Source: Entoloma clypeatum | Taxonomy: Eukaryota; Basidiomycota; Agaricomycetes; Agaricales; Entolomataceae | Length of the DNA: 64,000 nucleotides | Reading direction: 5' to 3' | Assembly (NCBI GenBank): GCA_963565915.1 | Contig: OY751492.1 | Span: forward strand, 930,001-994,000 | Shown: positions 23,158 to 33,880 of the stretch, piece after piece | Layout of the letters: every line of letters starts with the position of its first letter | How positions within the stretch are numbered: position 1 is the stretch's first letter | Translations under genes and position numbers: made by a program | Notes under the pieces: generated by a model | Database searches by the model: none | What the model was told of the DNA's origin: nothing | Seen by the model: the letters and a program-made list of their open reading frames with translations, nothing else

Positions 23158-24218
23158 ATGCCAGAAGCCCGACAGGAGGAGCTAAGTCCTCGAGACAGTA
23201 TCAATTTTATGCTCATCCAGCAGTACATCGAATCGGAGATCCATCGCATCCTACAGCAGGTGCTTGATGAAGAACTAGACAACGATGAGCATCGCCCCCA
23301 CGGCGAGATAGCAGAGAGCATCCATCTTGCTCGGCAACACCAGATTGCGCGCTATAACGCCTACAACCTGACCCCTCTTCTCCTCCGCAGACTCTAGACA
23401 TGGCAGAAGCCCCGGCTGTACAAACAATGGATACATCCAAGATCATCAAGGATCCTGGGATGTTCAAGGACAGATACACCTTTGACGAGTGGTGGAAAGC
23501 CACCAAACTATACATCAGGTTCCAAAAGAGCCTCATAGATGATCAGAAGATTCTTGCGGTTCTATCCCGCATGATGGAAGGGTCTGGCAGACACTGGGCC
23601 AGTAACAAGTTAGACGCCCTTGCTGTTGACAATGAGAACATCACCTGGCTAGGTTTTTCTGATGATATCGCCACATGATTCTCCATCGCCAACAAGTCGG
23701 TCGCTGCCAAAGCAAGACTTGAAGTCCTGAAACAAGAGAAACGCACCGTTGATGAATTCTTGGATGAATTCGAAGAACTGTCAAACCTTGGAAAAGAAAC
23801 TGGGAAATACATCCTAGAGAAGAACGTCAACCGCAGAATCTCTGAACAAGTGGCTAGCGATGGCAAGACGTACACCGATTATGCAAAGGAGATCCGAAAC
23901 AAGGGACGACAGATGGAAGGACACGCACTGGTCATCCGAGGTGGCGGCGACATGCACACCGGATCGGGTACCACTTATGGTGGTCAGGGCAAGGCCATGG
24001 AGATTGACAAAGCAGGAGTCGCCCGTTGCTACAACTGTCAACGCTTTGGTCATCTGGCTAAAGACTGTAGCGCTCCAAAGGAGAAAGATGGTCGCAAGTG
24101 TTTCAACTGTGACCAAGAAGGCCATATCGCGCGCAACTGCCGCAAGCCGAAGAAGAACTCCGAAGGGTTAGGAAGGTGTCTGAGGAAGATGCCGAGAATG
24201 ATGAAACTACAATCTTAG
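23158..24218 (+). pseudogene. gag: Gypsy-1 gag
   Basis: An N-terminal piece starts at ATG 23158 (MPEARQEELSPRDSINF) and stops at 23395-23397; compared with Gypsy-2, roughly 0.5 kb is deleted after ARYN. The capsid-like part restarts at ATG 23400 (MAEAPAVQTMDTSKIIKD, FDEWWKATKLYIRFQKSL). A TGA at 23676-23678 replaces the CGA codon seen in Gypsy-2, and three residues (LLK) are missing downstream. Two CCHC zinc knuckles are intact: CYNCQRFGHLAKDC and CFNCDQEGHIARNC. The frame ends at 24218. Confidence 0.85.
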
Positions 24219-24297
24219 AAGCCGACAAGAAGGATTTTCCCGAAGGGTCCGATTAAACAATGCTAAGTCGTGACCCTTATCTATTAAACAGACTTGC

Positions 24298-27200
24298 TTG
24301 CCTTGTATGACTGCAGACAATAGAACCTATGTCATCCCTGCCAAGCAAGCTGCTGCATTGACTAAGATTGTGAAGGGAGATAAACCTCCGAAAAGACAAG
24401 AAATCAGGCTGTTAGCGCAGCTCAAAACACGACGAGGACCAAAGGTTATCCGACCTGAAGTTGACAGCGGATGTGAACGCACATGCATTCATCCCAGAAT
24501 AGTACGCGAACAGAACCTCCCCACGCGAGGAATACCACCCATAGCAATTCTAAATGCGGATGGATCACCAAATCGACAACAGAAAGCGAGCCAACTTGCC
24601 GAAGTCAAGCTGGATTTGGGAGCACATCAGGAAACCATGGAAGCAATGGTACTAGACATTGGGAGGACGGACATGCTCTTGGGACATGACTGGTTGGTAC
24701 ACCACAACCCCACAATCAATTGGACAACCGGCGCGGTAACATTTAACCGGTGCCCAACAACATGTCGGACCAAACACTCGGATTTTAGGATTAACCTTAA
24801 TGGTCGCAAACACCGGGTTCGCATGGTTGAGGTGCGCGACAAAGATGCACCCAAAAAGTCGGATCAGAAATGGAAGCCTGGAGACCCTATTTTGGAAGCT
24901 GTCACTCCCACACCACCTCCCACAACCAAACGACCCTCATATGTTGAATGATTTGCTCATCTTTTCGAGAAAGAGAACTTTGACAAGATACCAAAGGAGA
25001 GGGAATGGGACCATGGTATTGAACTTACACCAGACGCACCAAAGGAACTAGGGGGAAATACATATCCTATGACGCAAAAGGAACAAGAAGAATTGGACGC
25101 ATTCATTGACGAGGGTCTAGCAACGGGAAAGATCCGCCCGTCCAAATCCCCTTATGCCTCCCCTTGCTTCTTCATCAACAAAAAGGATGGCTCCAAACGA
25201 TTGGTACAAGATTACCGCATGGTCAATAAATTCATGGTCAACGACAAGTTCCCACTCCCACGAATATCCGATCTCTTGGACGTACTGAAAGATGCGGTCT
25301 ACTTCAATAAAATGGACATCATGTGGGGCTATAACAATGTCCAGATTAAGGAGGGCGATGAATGGAAAGTTGCCTTCCTCACCAGTCAAGGATTGTTTGA
25401 ACCATTGGTCATGTTTTTTGGTCTTTGCAACTCCCCGGGAACGTTCTCTCGAATGATGGCTAGTCTATTCCGGGACCAGATTCGCCGACGTACCTGCGTG
25501 ATCTACATGGATGACATCATGGTTATTGGTAAAACCAAGGAAGAACTCGCACGAAACACTGAAGAAATTCTACAGATCCTATCAGACAATGATTTGTTCC
25601 TAAAGGAAAAGAAGTGTTTATGGGAAGTAACGAAATGTCCTATATTGGGATATGTGGTTGGTGAGGGACGTGTTGAGATGGAAACTGAGAAGGTGGATAC
25701 AATTCGAAACTGGCAAGCACCCACATCAAAAAAGGAAGTTCAGAAGTTCCTTGGATTTGCTAACTTCTATTGACGTTTTATTGAAGGGTACTCAAACATC
25801 GCGAAACCTCTCACCGCGCTCACAGGCGGTACGGCATTTACTTGGGGACCAACAGAGCAGCAAGCTTTTGAAAGTCTCATATGGGCAATTACATCGGCAC
25901 CAGTCTTGGCATTACCGAAACCAGAGGGACAGTTCAGGGTTGAAACCGATGCATCGGGCTATGCAATTGGAGCAGTACTCTCTCAGAAGCAAGACGACAA
26001 ATGGCAACCCATCGTGTTCTTGTCGCGGACCATGTCTGTGGCCGAACAGAATTACGAGATATATGACAAGGAACTCCTGGCAGTCGTAGAAGCATTAAAA
26101 GATTGGAGACACTATCTGCTCGAAGCCAGGGAACGTTTCGAAATCTTGACCGATCACAAGAACCTGGAATATTTCCGTCATCCTCAGGACCTGAATCAAC
26201 GACAGCGACACTGGAAAATGAAGTTACAAGACTATGACTTCAAATTACAGCATGTGCCCGGCAAGACCAATGCGAAAGCGGTCATCCTGTCACGCTTACC
26301 CTGGTATGAAGCGGAACTTGAACCACAGGACAGTGACCAAATGCTCAAGGAGGGACTATTCTTGAAACGGTTGGAATCAGAAGATGTGGTACAAATGGAG
26401 ATGTTCACGGAGGAACAATTCTTTGAAGGGGGTGAGACATCTGATTCCATCAAGATTGGAAACATCACAACCATCGAAAACCCATGGATCACATGCATCA
26501 AGGCTTCGAACCGCATGGAGACAGAAGTAGCGCAGGGCCTAAAAAAGAATCCTCATTGGTATCAACAGGAGAATGGGATCACCTATGCAGGAGAACGAGT
26601 CTATGTCCCGCCAGATCCACAATTACGACAAGAATTGATGTTCGAGTCACACGATGCACCAGTGGCTGGACACCCAGGACAGTACCGGACACATGAACTC
26701 CTCACTCGCACCTACTGGTGGCCTACCATACTGCATGATGTGAAGAAGTACGTGAAGGGTTGCGACACTTGTCAACGCAACAAGATTAACTGACAAAAGT
26801 GACATGCTCCGCTACATCCCCATGCAGCACCAAGTCACCCATGGGAAGACATAGGAATCGACATCGTGGGACCGATACCAGAATCTGATGGAAAAAACGC
26901 AATTCTGGTCATCACGGATAGACATTCGAAGATGCTTCACCTTATTCCAACAACCGTGGAACTATCAGCTGAAGGATTAGCCAAGATCTATCGGGATCAG
27001 ATATGGAAGCCAATGCAGCGCTGAAACAAGCACAGGATCAGATGAAGAAGACAGTTGACACACAGCGAAGTCTGTCTCGGAACTACCACATCAGAGACAA
27101 GGTGTGGCTGGAAGGGACTAACATCAGGACCGATCGCCCCTCAAAGAAACTCGATGCACTTCGACATGGACCATTCAAACTCCTAGAGAAGAAAGGAGCT

Positions 27201-27521
27201 AGCGCGTACCTTCTTGATCTTCCGAAGACTTGGAAGATGATTCACCCTGTGTTCAACGAGACCCTGTTGTCACCATATGAAACTCCGAAGTATGCCATCC
27301 AGAAAAGGAAACCAGCCCCTGATCCGATCATCGTCGAAGGACGAGAAGAGTACCATGTGTCTACAATCCTAGACTCTCGAAAGTTCCGTGGAAAGATCCA
27401 GTACCTCGTCCAGTGGGAAGGATATGGTCCAGAAGAGAACACATGGGAACCTCGAGCTAATGTTCAGAATGCTCAAGATTTGATCCGTGATTTCCATCGG
27501 CAGAACCTGTCTCGCCCATGA
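24298..27521 (+). pseudogene. pol: Gypsy-1 pol with shared stops and deleted integrase core
   Basis: The protease has DSGCERTCIHP. RT has KKDGSKRLVQDYR, FNKMDIMWGYNNVQIKEGD and the box YMDDIMV. RNase H has VETDASGYAIGAVLS and LTDHKNLEYF. Integrase has the zinc-binding part (GHPGQYRTHELL, CDTCQRNK) and the first catalytic region (IGIDIVGPIPES). After IYRDQI the sequence jumps at about 27003 into [15 protein letters not shown], deleting the other two catalytic residues and changing frame. The C-terminus is the GPF-like domain and a chromodomain ([33 protein letters not shown]). TGA codons at 24949-24951, 25771-25773 and 26791-26793 sit at likely CGA positions and all recur in Gypsy-2. Confidence 0.9.
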
Positions 27522-27658
27522 TAAAAGACAGCTCTCGGAATCCATGACAAGTATCGACCTCATCAGTCAACCACACACCGAGTTCCCCGCTCTAGTCCTT
27601 TTCCCTGCCCAATATAGCCTCCCCCTTCTTCTTCTATCTCTCAACCATCCTCTCCGCC

Positions 27659-28030
27659 ATGTCCAACACCACCGTTACCTCCACCTCCACCACCGACATC
27701 AACCCCGCCATCGCCGCCCTCATGAATGAAGCACTCTCCATGAGAGACCAAATCCATGCCCTCAAAACTTCCCTTGCCGACCTCCTCCATCGCCAGATGC
27801 ATATCCGGCTTCACTCGCTGTCCAACCTACCCGTCGCCCCGAGTCCCGAGGAAAAACAAATTCTCGGAAATTACACCAGCACCCTCGTGATCGAGAATCG
27901 ATGTATTCGACTGGCTATCAAAGGCCTCAAACTCGCCGTAGCCATCAACAAGGAGTTGATATATGATTGGAGCCTCAAGGAAAGTCCGAACTGGTCCGAT
28001 CCCAGCAACAACGAGGGATGGGGACAGTGA
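27659..28030 (+). CDS. Gypsy-1 ORF3, conserved accessory protein of unknown function
   Basis: An intact 123-codon ORF follows pol and ends 34 bp before the 3' LTR. It begins MSNTTVTSTSTTDINPAI, then MRDQIHALKTSLADLLHRQM, HIRLHSLSNLPVAPSPEEK, and ends in WSLKESPNW...GWGQ. It is mostly helical with leucines and isoleucines at regular spacing, no membrane segment and no Cys cluster. The homologue in Gypsy-2 (40968-41330) shares about 70% of residues; by eye about 35 codons differ synonymously against about 16 by replacement over 96 aligned codons. The 5' leader is also partly conserved (CAATATAG about 47 bp upstream, then a pyrimidine-rich tract). I recognise no family; it is not an envelope protein. 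Confidence 0.75.
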   Translation: MSNTTVTSTSTTDINPAIAALMNEALSMRDQIHALKTSLADLLHRQMHIRLHSLSNLPVAPSPEEKQILGNYTSTLVIENRCIRLAIKGLKLAVAINKELIYDWSLKESPNWSDPSNNEGWGQ

Positions 28031-28064
28031 CTCTGTGAGGACACAGAGCTTGGAGAGGGGTACA

Positions 28065-28466
28065 TGTTATGGACTCTACGGTATGAGGACCACATCATAT
28101 CTTTTACTTATCAGCCCAACTCGGCGCCCTCTTATGAGCTTACTATGTCTAATGTCTACTTTCGCAACCTTCGATTTCCAGTCTGACTCATTACATTACT
28201 TCATCATCCCCTTTAGTATACTTCGCTCCTGCGCTGACTCGCTTTCTGCAGTCAGCTTACTCACTGTACATAGTCTTCCGCAGTCGCCTTACTCATGCGC
28301 ACCTCCTTCCGCAGTACTGACTCATCCGCTACCGCCTATAGTCAGTACCTATATAAACCTCTTGTACTATAGTAGATTCCTTAGATTTAGCAATCACTTT
28401 GCTCTTCGCCTTTCCACTTTCCTGCATACTCTGCCCGAACCTTGGAATGGTTTGTTAAGCATAACA
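28065..28466 (+). repeat. Gypsy-1 3' LTR
   Basis: 402 bp, aligned end to end with 22655-23056 with about 12 differences, mostly transitions at CG sites. It is followed by CAGCG, the second copy of the target duplication. Confidence 0.9.
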
Positions 28467-29379
28467 CAGCGAGGACGACGACGATGAGGTGGTCAGTGCG
28501 CACACCCCCGCCAGACCTCAACCCATTGCTACTAGGCCCCGTGTTGTAACAGCGCCCGCGGCCACTGAAAAAGTGCCCGCGAGGCCCCCTACTCAACCCA
28601 AACCAAAACCCGTCACGGTCATGAAAGAACCGCAGGTCAACGCGAAAGAGGGTACTGCCCTCAAGGCAGATGAGTTGCGACAACTCCGTGTTGTGTTGCC
28701 CGTTATGGTATGTTTTCTTTCTTCCTGACTCATTCTATAGTTAACTATGCCTTTTCTTAGCCCAGCCTTCCCTGCCTCGTTTGCGCTGGTGGACCAAGTG
28801 CGGCTCGCTGCCGTTTCCAAGGTTGGGGCAAGAAGTGCCAGAGCGGCAGCCGGGTAGGGTGCTCTTTCGACGTGAGTGGTGAATGTGCAGAGCTACTCGC
28901 GACCATGGCCCATGCCTTTGGTCAGTTGAGTACCACTGGTGCGTCCTACCATGGTCTCTTTTCTTCTAGCCACTGAGAATTTGTTTTATTTTTCCAGCCA
29001 TCCGCGAGACCGTTGTTGACATCCATGCCTCAACTGCTCTCCACTTTCACCTCTCGGAAGCCTTGTCGGCCATTGCCACTCGTCGCGAGCAGTCCATTAC
29101 CCTCTTCCTTCACCAGCTGGCTCAGCTGTATCATTGAGAGGGCGACTTTCCTCAGGGCCTGGTAGCTGACGAGGTGGCTCACCAGGAGCTCTTCAAAGTC
29201 TTTGGCCTCGCTTGATTCAACCCTCCCGCTGGTCAACAGTCCTCCCGCAAGAATCCCGTCTTTGTCAAGAAGGTTGCGCCTGTCCAGGAACTTCTGACGA
29301 GGACTCTCCTGTGGAGGAAGATGCCGATGAAGTCGCGAAGGATCTGTTTGTTCAGGGGTCGTCTTGCAATGTCACCTAG

Positions 29380-30072
29380 GTACTGCGGGCCTTCTTTCTT
29401 TTTTATATTTGCACATGTTGCGGGCTATATGCCCTTATATTTTCTCTGTATCCACTCGCTGCGGGCTTACGCCCAAATATATTGCTTTTTCTTCGTTCTT
29501 TGATTAAGTCCATTAAGGGCCTCCTGCTCAGAACTAAAGTATTACTAAGTCTATCGCAAAGGCATTGGACAAAGTCTCGTTTTACTTTGAGTGTTATGCT
29601 GTTTGGCACTCAGGGGTTCGGTATATCTATTTGACAGTGATTATGTCTTTCTGATATCTCCTTCCGAGATTCCGCTCTTTCATGTTCTGTTTCATTTATG
29701 GCGATTTGAGGTTCGCAATTGTACTGGAACAGGCTCACGACCCCCCACTCCCCCACACTAAAGAATACAACTCTCCAAGTTGGACGTCGCTCTATTCTGT
29801 GAAGGCAAGACTAGCATCACGAAGCTACCCCTGTCGACTATCACAAGGACTGACTATCCCCTCGTAGAGGAAACCGCCATGCCTAACCACGCAATCCCGG
29901 GCGCCACTACCATCCGGTATAGCACGGCCTCAAAAAAAAACTTTTGTTACTAAGTCGCCAGGGAAGCTATAAAGCCCACGATCACTCGAAGAGTCAACTC
30001 CACCCTCACCCTAGCACAAATCAACACCACTAGACAAACTTGCCCTTGGATCACACGCCGCCTCTAAAAGAG
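29380..30072 (+). other. Spacer between genes A and B with GGGC hairpin motifs
   Basis: Just after the gene A stop are repeated short hairpins of the form GGGC-loop-GCCC (GCGGGCTATATGCCC near 29420, GCGGGCTTACGCCC near 29461) separated by AT-rich text, possibly 3'-end structure. Nearer gene B there is a CTATAAAG box (about 29968) roughly 100 bp before the ATG, a plausible promoter element. Confidence 0.4.
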
Positions 30073-31384
30073 ATGTCTAACGAAGATGAAACCCAGGCCG
30101 TGAAAAAGGTCTTAGCCTCGCTCATCGGTTCATTCCCAGATGATCCTCAGGCATCCCCCAAGAAACTGCCAACCTGCTCCGAGGCATACCTCATCTGTCG
30201 GTACGTGTATGATGACCTCAAAGTACGTCGCGACAGCGCACCGAACCTGTTTGACCATTCCTCCGTCATGCACATATTTCCAATGAGTACCTCAAGGACG
30301 CACAACTCGTGGACCACATTTTCGTAGCTAGGAACGGCCTACAGGTGTTCCATGACAAGAACAAGTCTTGGAGACTCCCGCCCATGTTCTTCACCCTCAA
30401 GGACATGGTTGCATACATACGATACCTGCGTCAAGGACCTACATCCACTGAGGATACCGTGCCTCCACCTGCAAGTGAGCCTCCGGCCAACAGCGAGAAA
30501 CCCAAAGTGAGTCGACACAAGAGCTGGAGTCTGTCCCCCGCACTAATTGAATGGCTCGACCAGGTCAAGGTAACTGATCCCGACGCCGATCTCAATCTTG
30601 ATGTCTCTAATATCCCGGATGCAAACAGCCCGTCCGCGGCTGCAGAACCCGAACTAACCCAGTCGGGGACAGCGACAACAGCAACAGAAATGCCGAGCGC
30701 CCCGCCGAACCTCGTAAGTGATCGCGAGATGATGAATCTGATCATGAGGTCTGTCATTATTCTTATACTACCTTCCAACTTCCAATGGTATTGAAGCCGC
30801 TTCTTGCTACTGTGCAAAAAGATGGACGTCGACCCTGAGACCCTCCATCCCATTACTGTGGACGATGGGTCTGCCAAGAAGTCCGTTACAGCTCCCTCGA
30901 CGGAGAAATCATCATCTGGCACGGTACGCCGAATTTTCCCCATATCACAGAAAGGGTCTGGGTCGAAGGGCAAATCGGCCCCAGGCCCCAAATCCAACAA
31001 GAAACCATGGCTGGAGACCAAGGAAGCCCCATTCAAGGACACAGCGCCGGTGGGACCAGCACAAGTTGAGCAGCGAGGTAATTTCCACAAAGAAGGTACC
31101 GTACTAAACGTCTCTGCCTTCCTCATCCATTGTTAATATGTCACCCCGCAGCCGCTCGCTTCGCGATGGACAATCCCCTCACAAACAAGATCCTCTCGGA
31201 GACTGGGTCGATCCTGGAGACGAGCCTGACTCACACCGAAAAGTCCCTTCATAACACCGAGGCCCTCGTCCGATCCCAATTTCTCACTACAATTTCTTCT
31301 CTTGATTACAACTTAAAGTATGCACAATACCTTAAGCAGCGACACAACCTTCTCCTCTCCGAATTGAAGGAGCAGTATGAGTAG
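30073..31384 (+). pseudogene. Gene B: three-exon gene, probably frameshifted
   Basis: ATG 30073 begins MSNEDETQAVKKVLASLIG. Introns 30749-30796 (48 bp) and 31078-31151 (74 bp) have GT..AG ends and keep the frame. Near 30275 the frame changes between SVMHIF and NEYLKDAQLVDHIFVARNG without a possible intron, so one indel has probably occurred. The middle is Ser/Pro/Ala-rich and acidic (SEPPANSEKP; MDVDPETLHPITVDDG), and the end is helical (LVRSQFLTTISSLDYNLKYA, QRHNLLLSELKEQYE, TAG). No domain is recognised. It follows gene A on the same strand and may belong with it. Gypsy-4 begins about 200 bp downstream, pointing the other way. Confidence 0.6.
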
Positions 31385-31582
31385 ACTGCCCTTCACCTTT
31401 CCTGCCACAGCAAAAGCCACATGTCCCCTTGTAGAGGTTATTACTGTATAGTCCGTAATACAGGTCTTCCTCTGCTGGCACATAGGTGTTTGATATGATT
31501 GCTAAGTCATTCCAACATGGCCCTAGGCCTCGCGAGATTATACCAGTGGTGATTTCCTTCAAAGTAAGTCCCGTGAGCCCGG

Positions 31583-32232
31583 TCATTCATCATCTGAGCT
31601 GGAATCCTCATCCGAGACTGCCCCCGCGTCATCCATGGTAGCCTCGTGAGGCGTATCCTCAAACCTGTCATTCTTATCTAAGTCCAGCCCCGTTCCGTCG
31701 AACCACAGGTCCTCACTGCTGTCCTTAGCAGTTTTGTAATATCGATGAAGTCTAACACCCCTTTAGGGACCGCAATGGCACGTCTCGCATGGTAGGGAAC
31801 GAGTCTGAATGCTGCAACCTTCTCATGCCATACCGACCCATCCAGTTCTGCGACAATGTATGCTCCACCTTTATTCCTCGCGATGACCACCATAGGACTG
31901 AAGTACCTGGGTTTCATTTTCTTGTTGAGACTATTTTCAACCGCTGTATTGCGTACTAAAACTAGATCTCTCTCTCTAAAGTCATAATCTCTGATCTTAT
32001 GCCAGTGCTCTTGCTCATAACAAAGTACCGCCATCATCTTGGCACGCATAACCCGCTTACGCATCTCATCAACATGCACTTGGTGCTTTGCGAGCGAACG
32101 AGCCCTAAATCCGATCAGGTCCGCTGTTGACAGCGGCCCATCTGGAAGTTTCACTAGCCACGTCGCCTCAACAATATCTAGGGGAAGGATGGGATGCGCC
32201 CCTGTACACATGAAATATGGCGAGCATCCCAA
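31583..32232 (-). pseudogene. pol: Gypsy-4 integrase C-terminus
   Basis: It reads [58 protein letters not shown] and [11 protein letters not shown], a GPY/F-like C-terminal fold. A frameshift near 31720 moves the frame into an acidic tail ([19 protein letters not shown] ... SDEDSSSDDE) that ends at the stop at 31583-31585. There is no chromodomain, unlike the other Gypsy elements here. Confidence 0.7.
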
Positions 32233-33833
32233 ATCATGATCCTATCTGCCCACATCATATGGTGGAAAAACCAGAACCACTTGCCGATATCACCGCCTGT
32301 GACCTTAAACAAAGCCTGATGAATGTCCCAATGCAGCCTCTCAATCCGTCCATTTGCTCTAGAATTATAAGCCGATATCATAATCCCCTTAATTCCATAC
32401 TTCTGTTCTATCCAGGCCAAAGCTTTCTTGAATGGCACCGCGTCATTGGTCACAATCATGACCATACCGCCCCACCTACATAGTATGTCTTCGAAGAGCC
32501 AGTGCCCAACAGTCCTACCCATTTCTTGCCTTAGCAGCCGCCCTTCCATCCATGTTGATAGTGCACAGTGGCCGTGAACAATGTATTTACAACTGTTCAA
32601 CGCTGGCGTCATGTGTAGCATATCGGCATGCAGGATCTGAAACAGACCTGGTGTATGGGTTACCGTAGGAGGAATGCAAACCAATGTCTTCTGTCTCAGC
32701 TGACATATATGATCTTCATCATAAGGTTCTTGCATTGATTCATCCCATTTCAAAGAGTCGTTGGGCAACGCCGGTTCCCCCATGAATTGCGAGAGCAGCC
32801 CGGCCTTACACACTCGCTCAAGATATAATCGTTCAATATTCGATCTCTTGCAAGCATCAGCAAGCTCTCCCTGGAAGTCTTTAACCGACGTAGCCCGAGG
32901 GTAACCACCCTGTGTGTCTATCTTTGTTTTAAACTCGTTGAACTCTAACGGGTCATTCTTTTCCGCATTAGGGATACCATTTTCCTTATCAGGATACTCA
33001 TACCGTGGCGGTCCATCTGGTTCATCCACCCAGTCCTCCTCGATATGGTAGGTTTCATCCCCCGGTTGCGCTTCTCGCCTCGATAGACCATCAGGTGTGA
33101 AGGTCTTGTCTGGCACATGCCTTAGTGTGAAGTGGAACATCAAAATGTAATCAATCCATGGATTTATAGCAGCGTTCGGTCCAAGACCAGGATTATTGAG
33201 CATCCCCTTGATATACTTCGCATCGGTCTCTATAACCAGGTTCCGACAGCCCAAGAGCCAAAACTTCGCTTCCTTCAATGCGCGAAATAAACCATACAAT
33301 TCTTGCTTTGGTTGCAAATATCTTGCCTCATGCTCGTTTAGTGTTATCGATGCAAACTTCGCATACGTCCTCTTCTTAGAATCACCCTCATCCTCTTGAC
33401 AGATATAGAAGCCAACTGCCCACCATGAGGAGTCTACGCAAAGGACCACCGCACCTCCACCATGATAATCTATTGGCTTGATCGCGGGGGAAGCCGCTAA
33501 AGCATCCTTTATGTCTTGCATGGCCTCCTCCTGTTCAGATCCCCAGACAAAGAGTTCACAACTTTGCGTCAACTTGACTAGAGGTTCCACCTTCTTTGCG
33601 AAGTCTCTAATAAAGTTTTGACAAGTGCCAGCCATTCCAAGGAACGACTGCACATCATGTATATCTTTGGAAGGTCCCCAGCGGCTTATAACTCCGAACC
33701 TATCTGTCTCGGGTCTCCATCCTTCATACGTGCAACGATGGCCAACTACCACTATCTCGTTCACGCATACTAGCAACTTATACCCAGAGAATGTTCCTCC
33801 ACTATACCGCATTCTCTGTAACACTCTATTCAC
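32178..33833 (-). pseudogene. pol: Gypsy-4 RNase H and integrase core
   Basis: The frame opens with the end of RT (MRYSGGTFSGYKLLVCVNEI, DIHDVQSFLGMAGTCQNFIR). RNase H follows with LCVDSSWWAVGFYICQ, PKQELYGLFRALKEAKFWL and IETDAKYIKGML. The integrase core has LFQILHADMLHMTP, VTNDAVPFKKAL and YNSRANGRIERLHWD, giving D, D and E positions. It is the longest intact stretch (551 codons) of an otherwise decayed pol. A frame break separates it from the C-terminal part. Confidence 0.75.
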
Positions 33834-33880
33834 ATTCTGTACATGTTCCCATACAAATCACCTAATGCCTGGATTTTCTT

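Larger units (their letters stand above)
22655..28466 (+). mobile_element. Gypsy-1: defective Ty3/Gypsy chromovirus
   Basis: 402-bp LTRs at each end (TGTTATGGACTC ... AAGCATAACA) flank gag, protease, RT, RNase H, truncated integrase, chromodomain and ORF3. Target duplications are CAGCA (22650-22654) and CAGCG (28467-28471), one G/A transition apart. The two LTRs differ at about 12 positions, nearly all transitions. gag and pol contain premature TGA codons and most of the integrase core is deleted, so it is non-autonomous. Its gag-pol is almost identical to Gypsy-2, but ORF3 and U3 are not. Confidence 0.9.
22414..29379 (+). pseudogene. Gene A: Cys-rich, intron-containing gene split by Gypsy-1
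   Basis: ATG 22414 opens exon 1. Introns are 22561-22608 (48 bp, branch-like TACTAAAT), 28708-28760 and 28939-28997; the stop TAG is at 29377-29379. Gypsy-1 (22655-28466) sits in exon 2: removing it with one target duplication rejoins the frame across QADS/EDDDDEVVS. Exon 3 encodes a Cys cluster (CLVCAGGPSAARCRFQGWGK, KCQSGSRVGCSF), possibly a metal-binding fold. Exon 4 is helical and ends in an acidic tail (SDEDSPVEEDADE). It has two TGA codons (after LAQLYH and KVFGLA) and a 1-nt frameshift near 29300. The family is unrecognised; gene B lies 0.7 kb downstream on the same strand. Confidence 0.65.

Noticed and set aside
24949..26793. TGA codons in pol as programmed recoding (readthrough)
   Set aside because: They occur at several unrelated positions, coincide with likely CGA codons, and the element also has an out-of-frame integrase deletion; decay is simpler.
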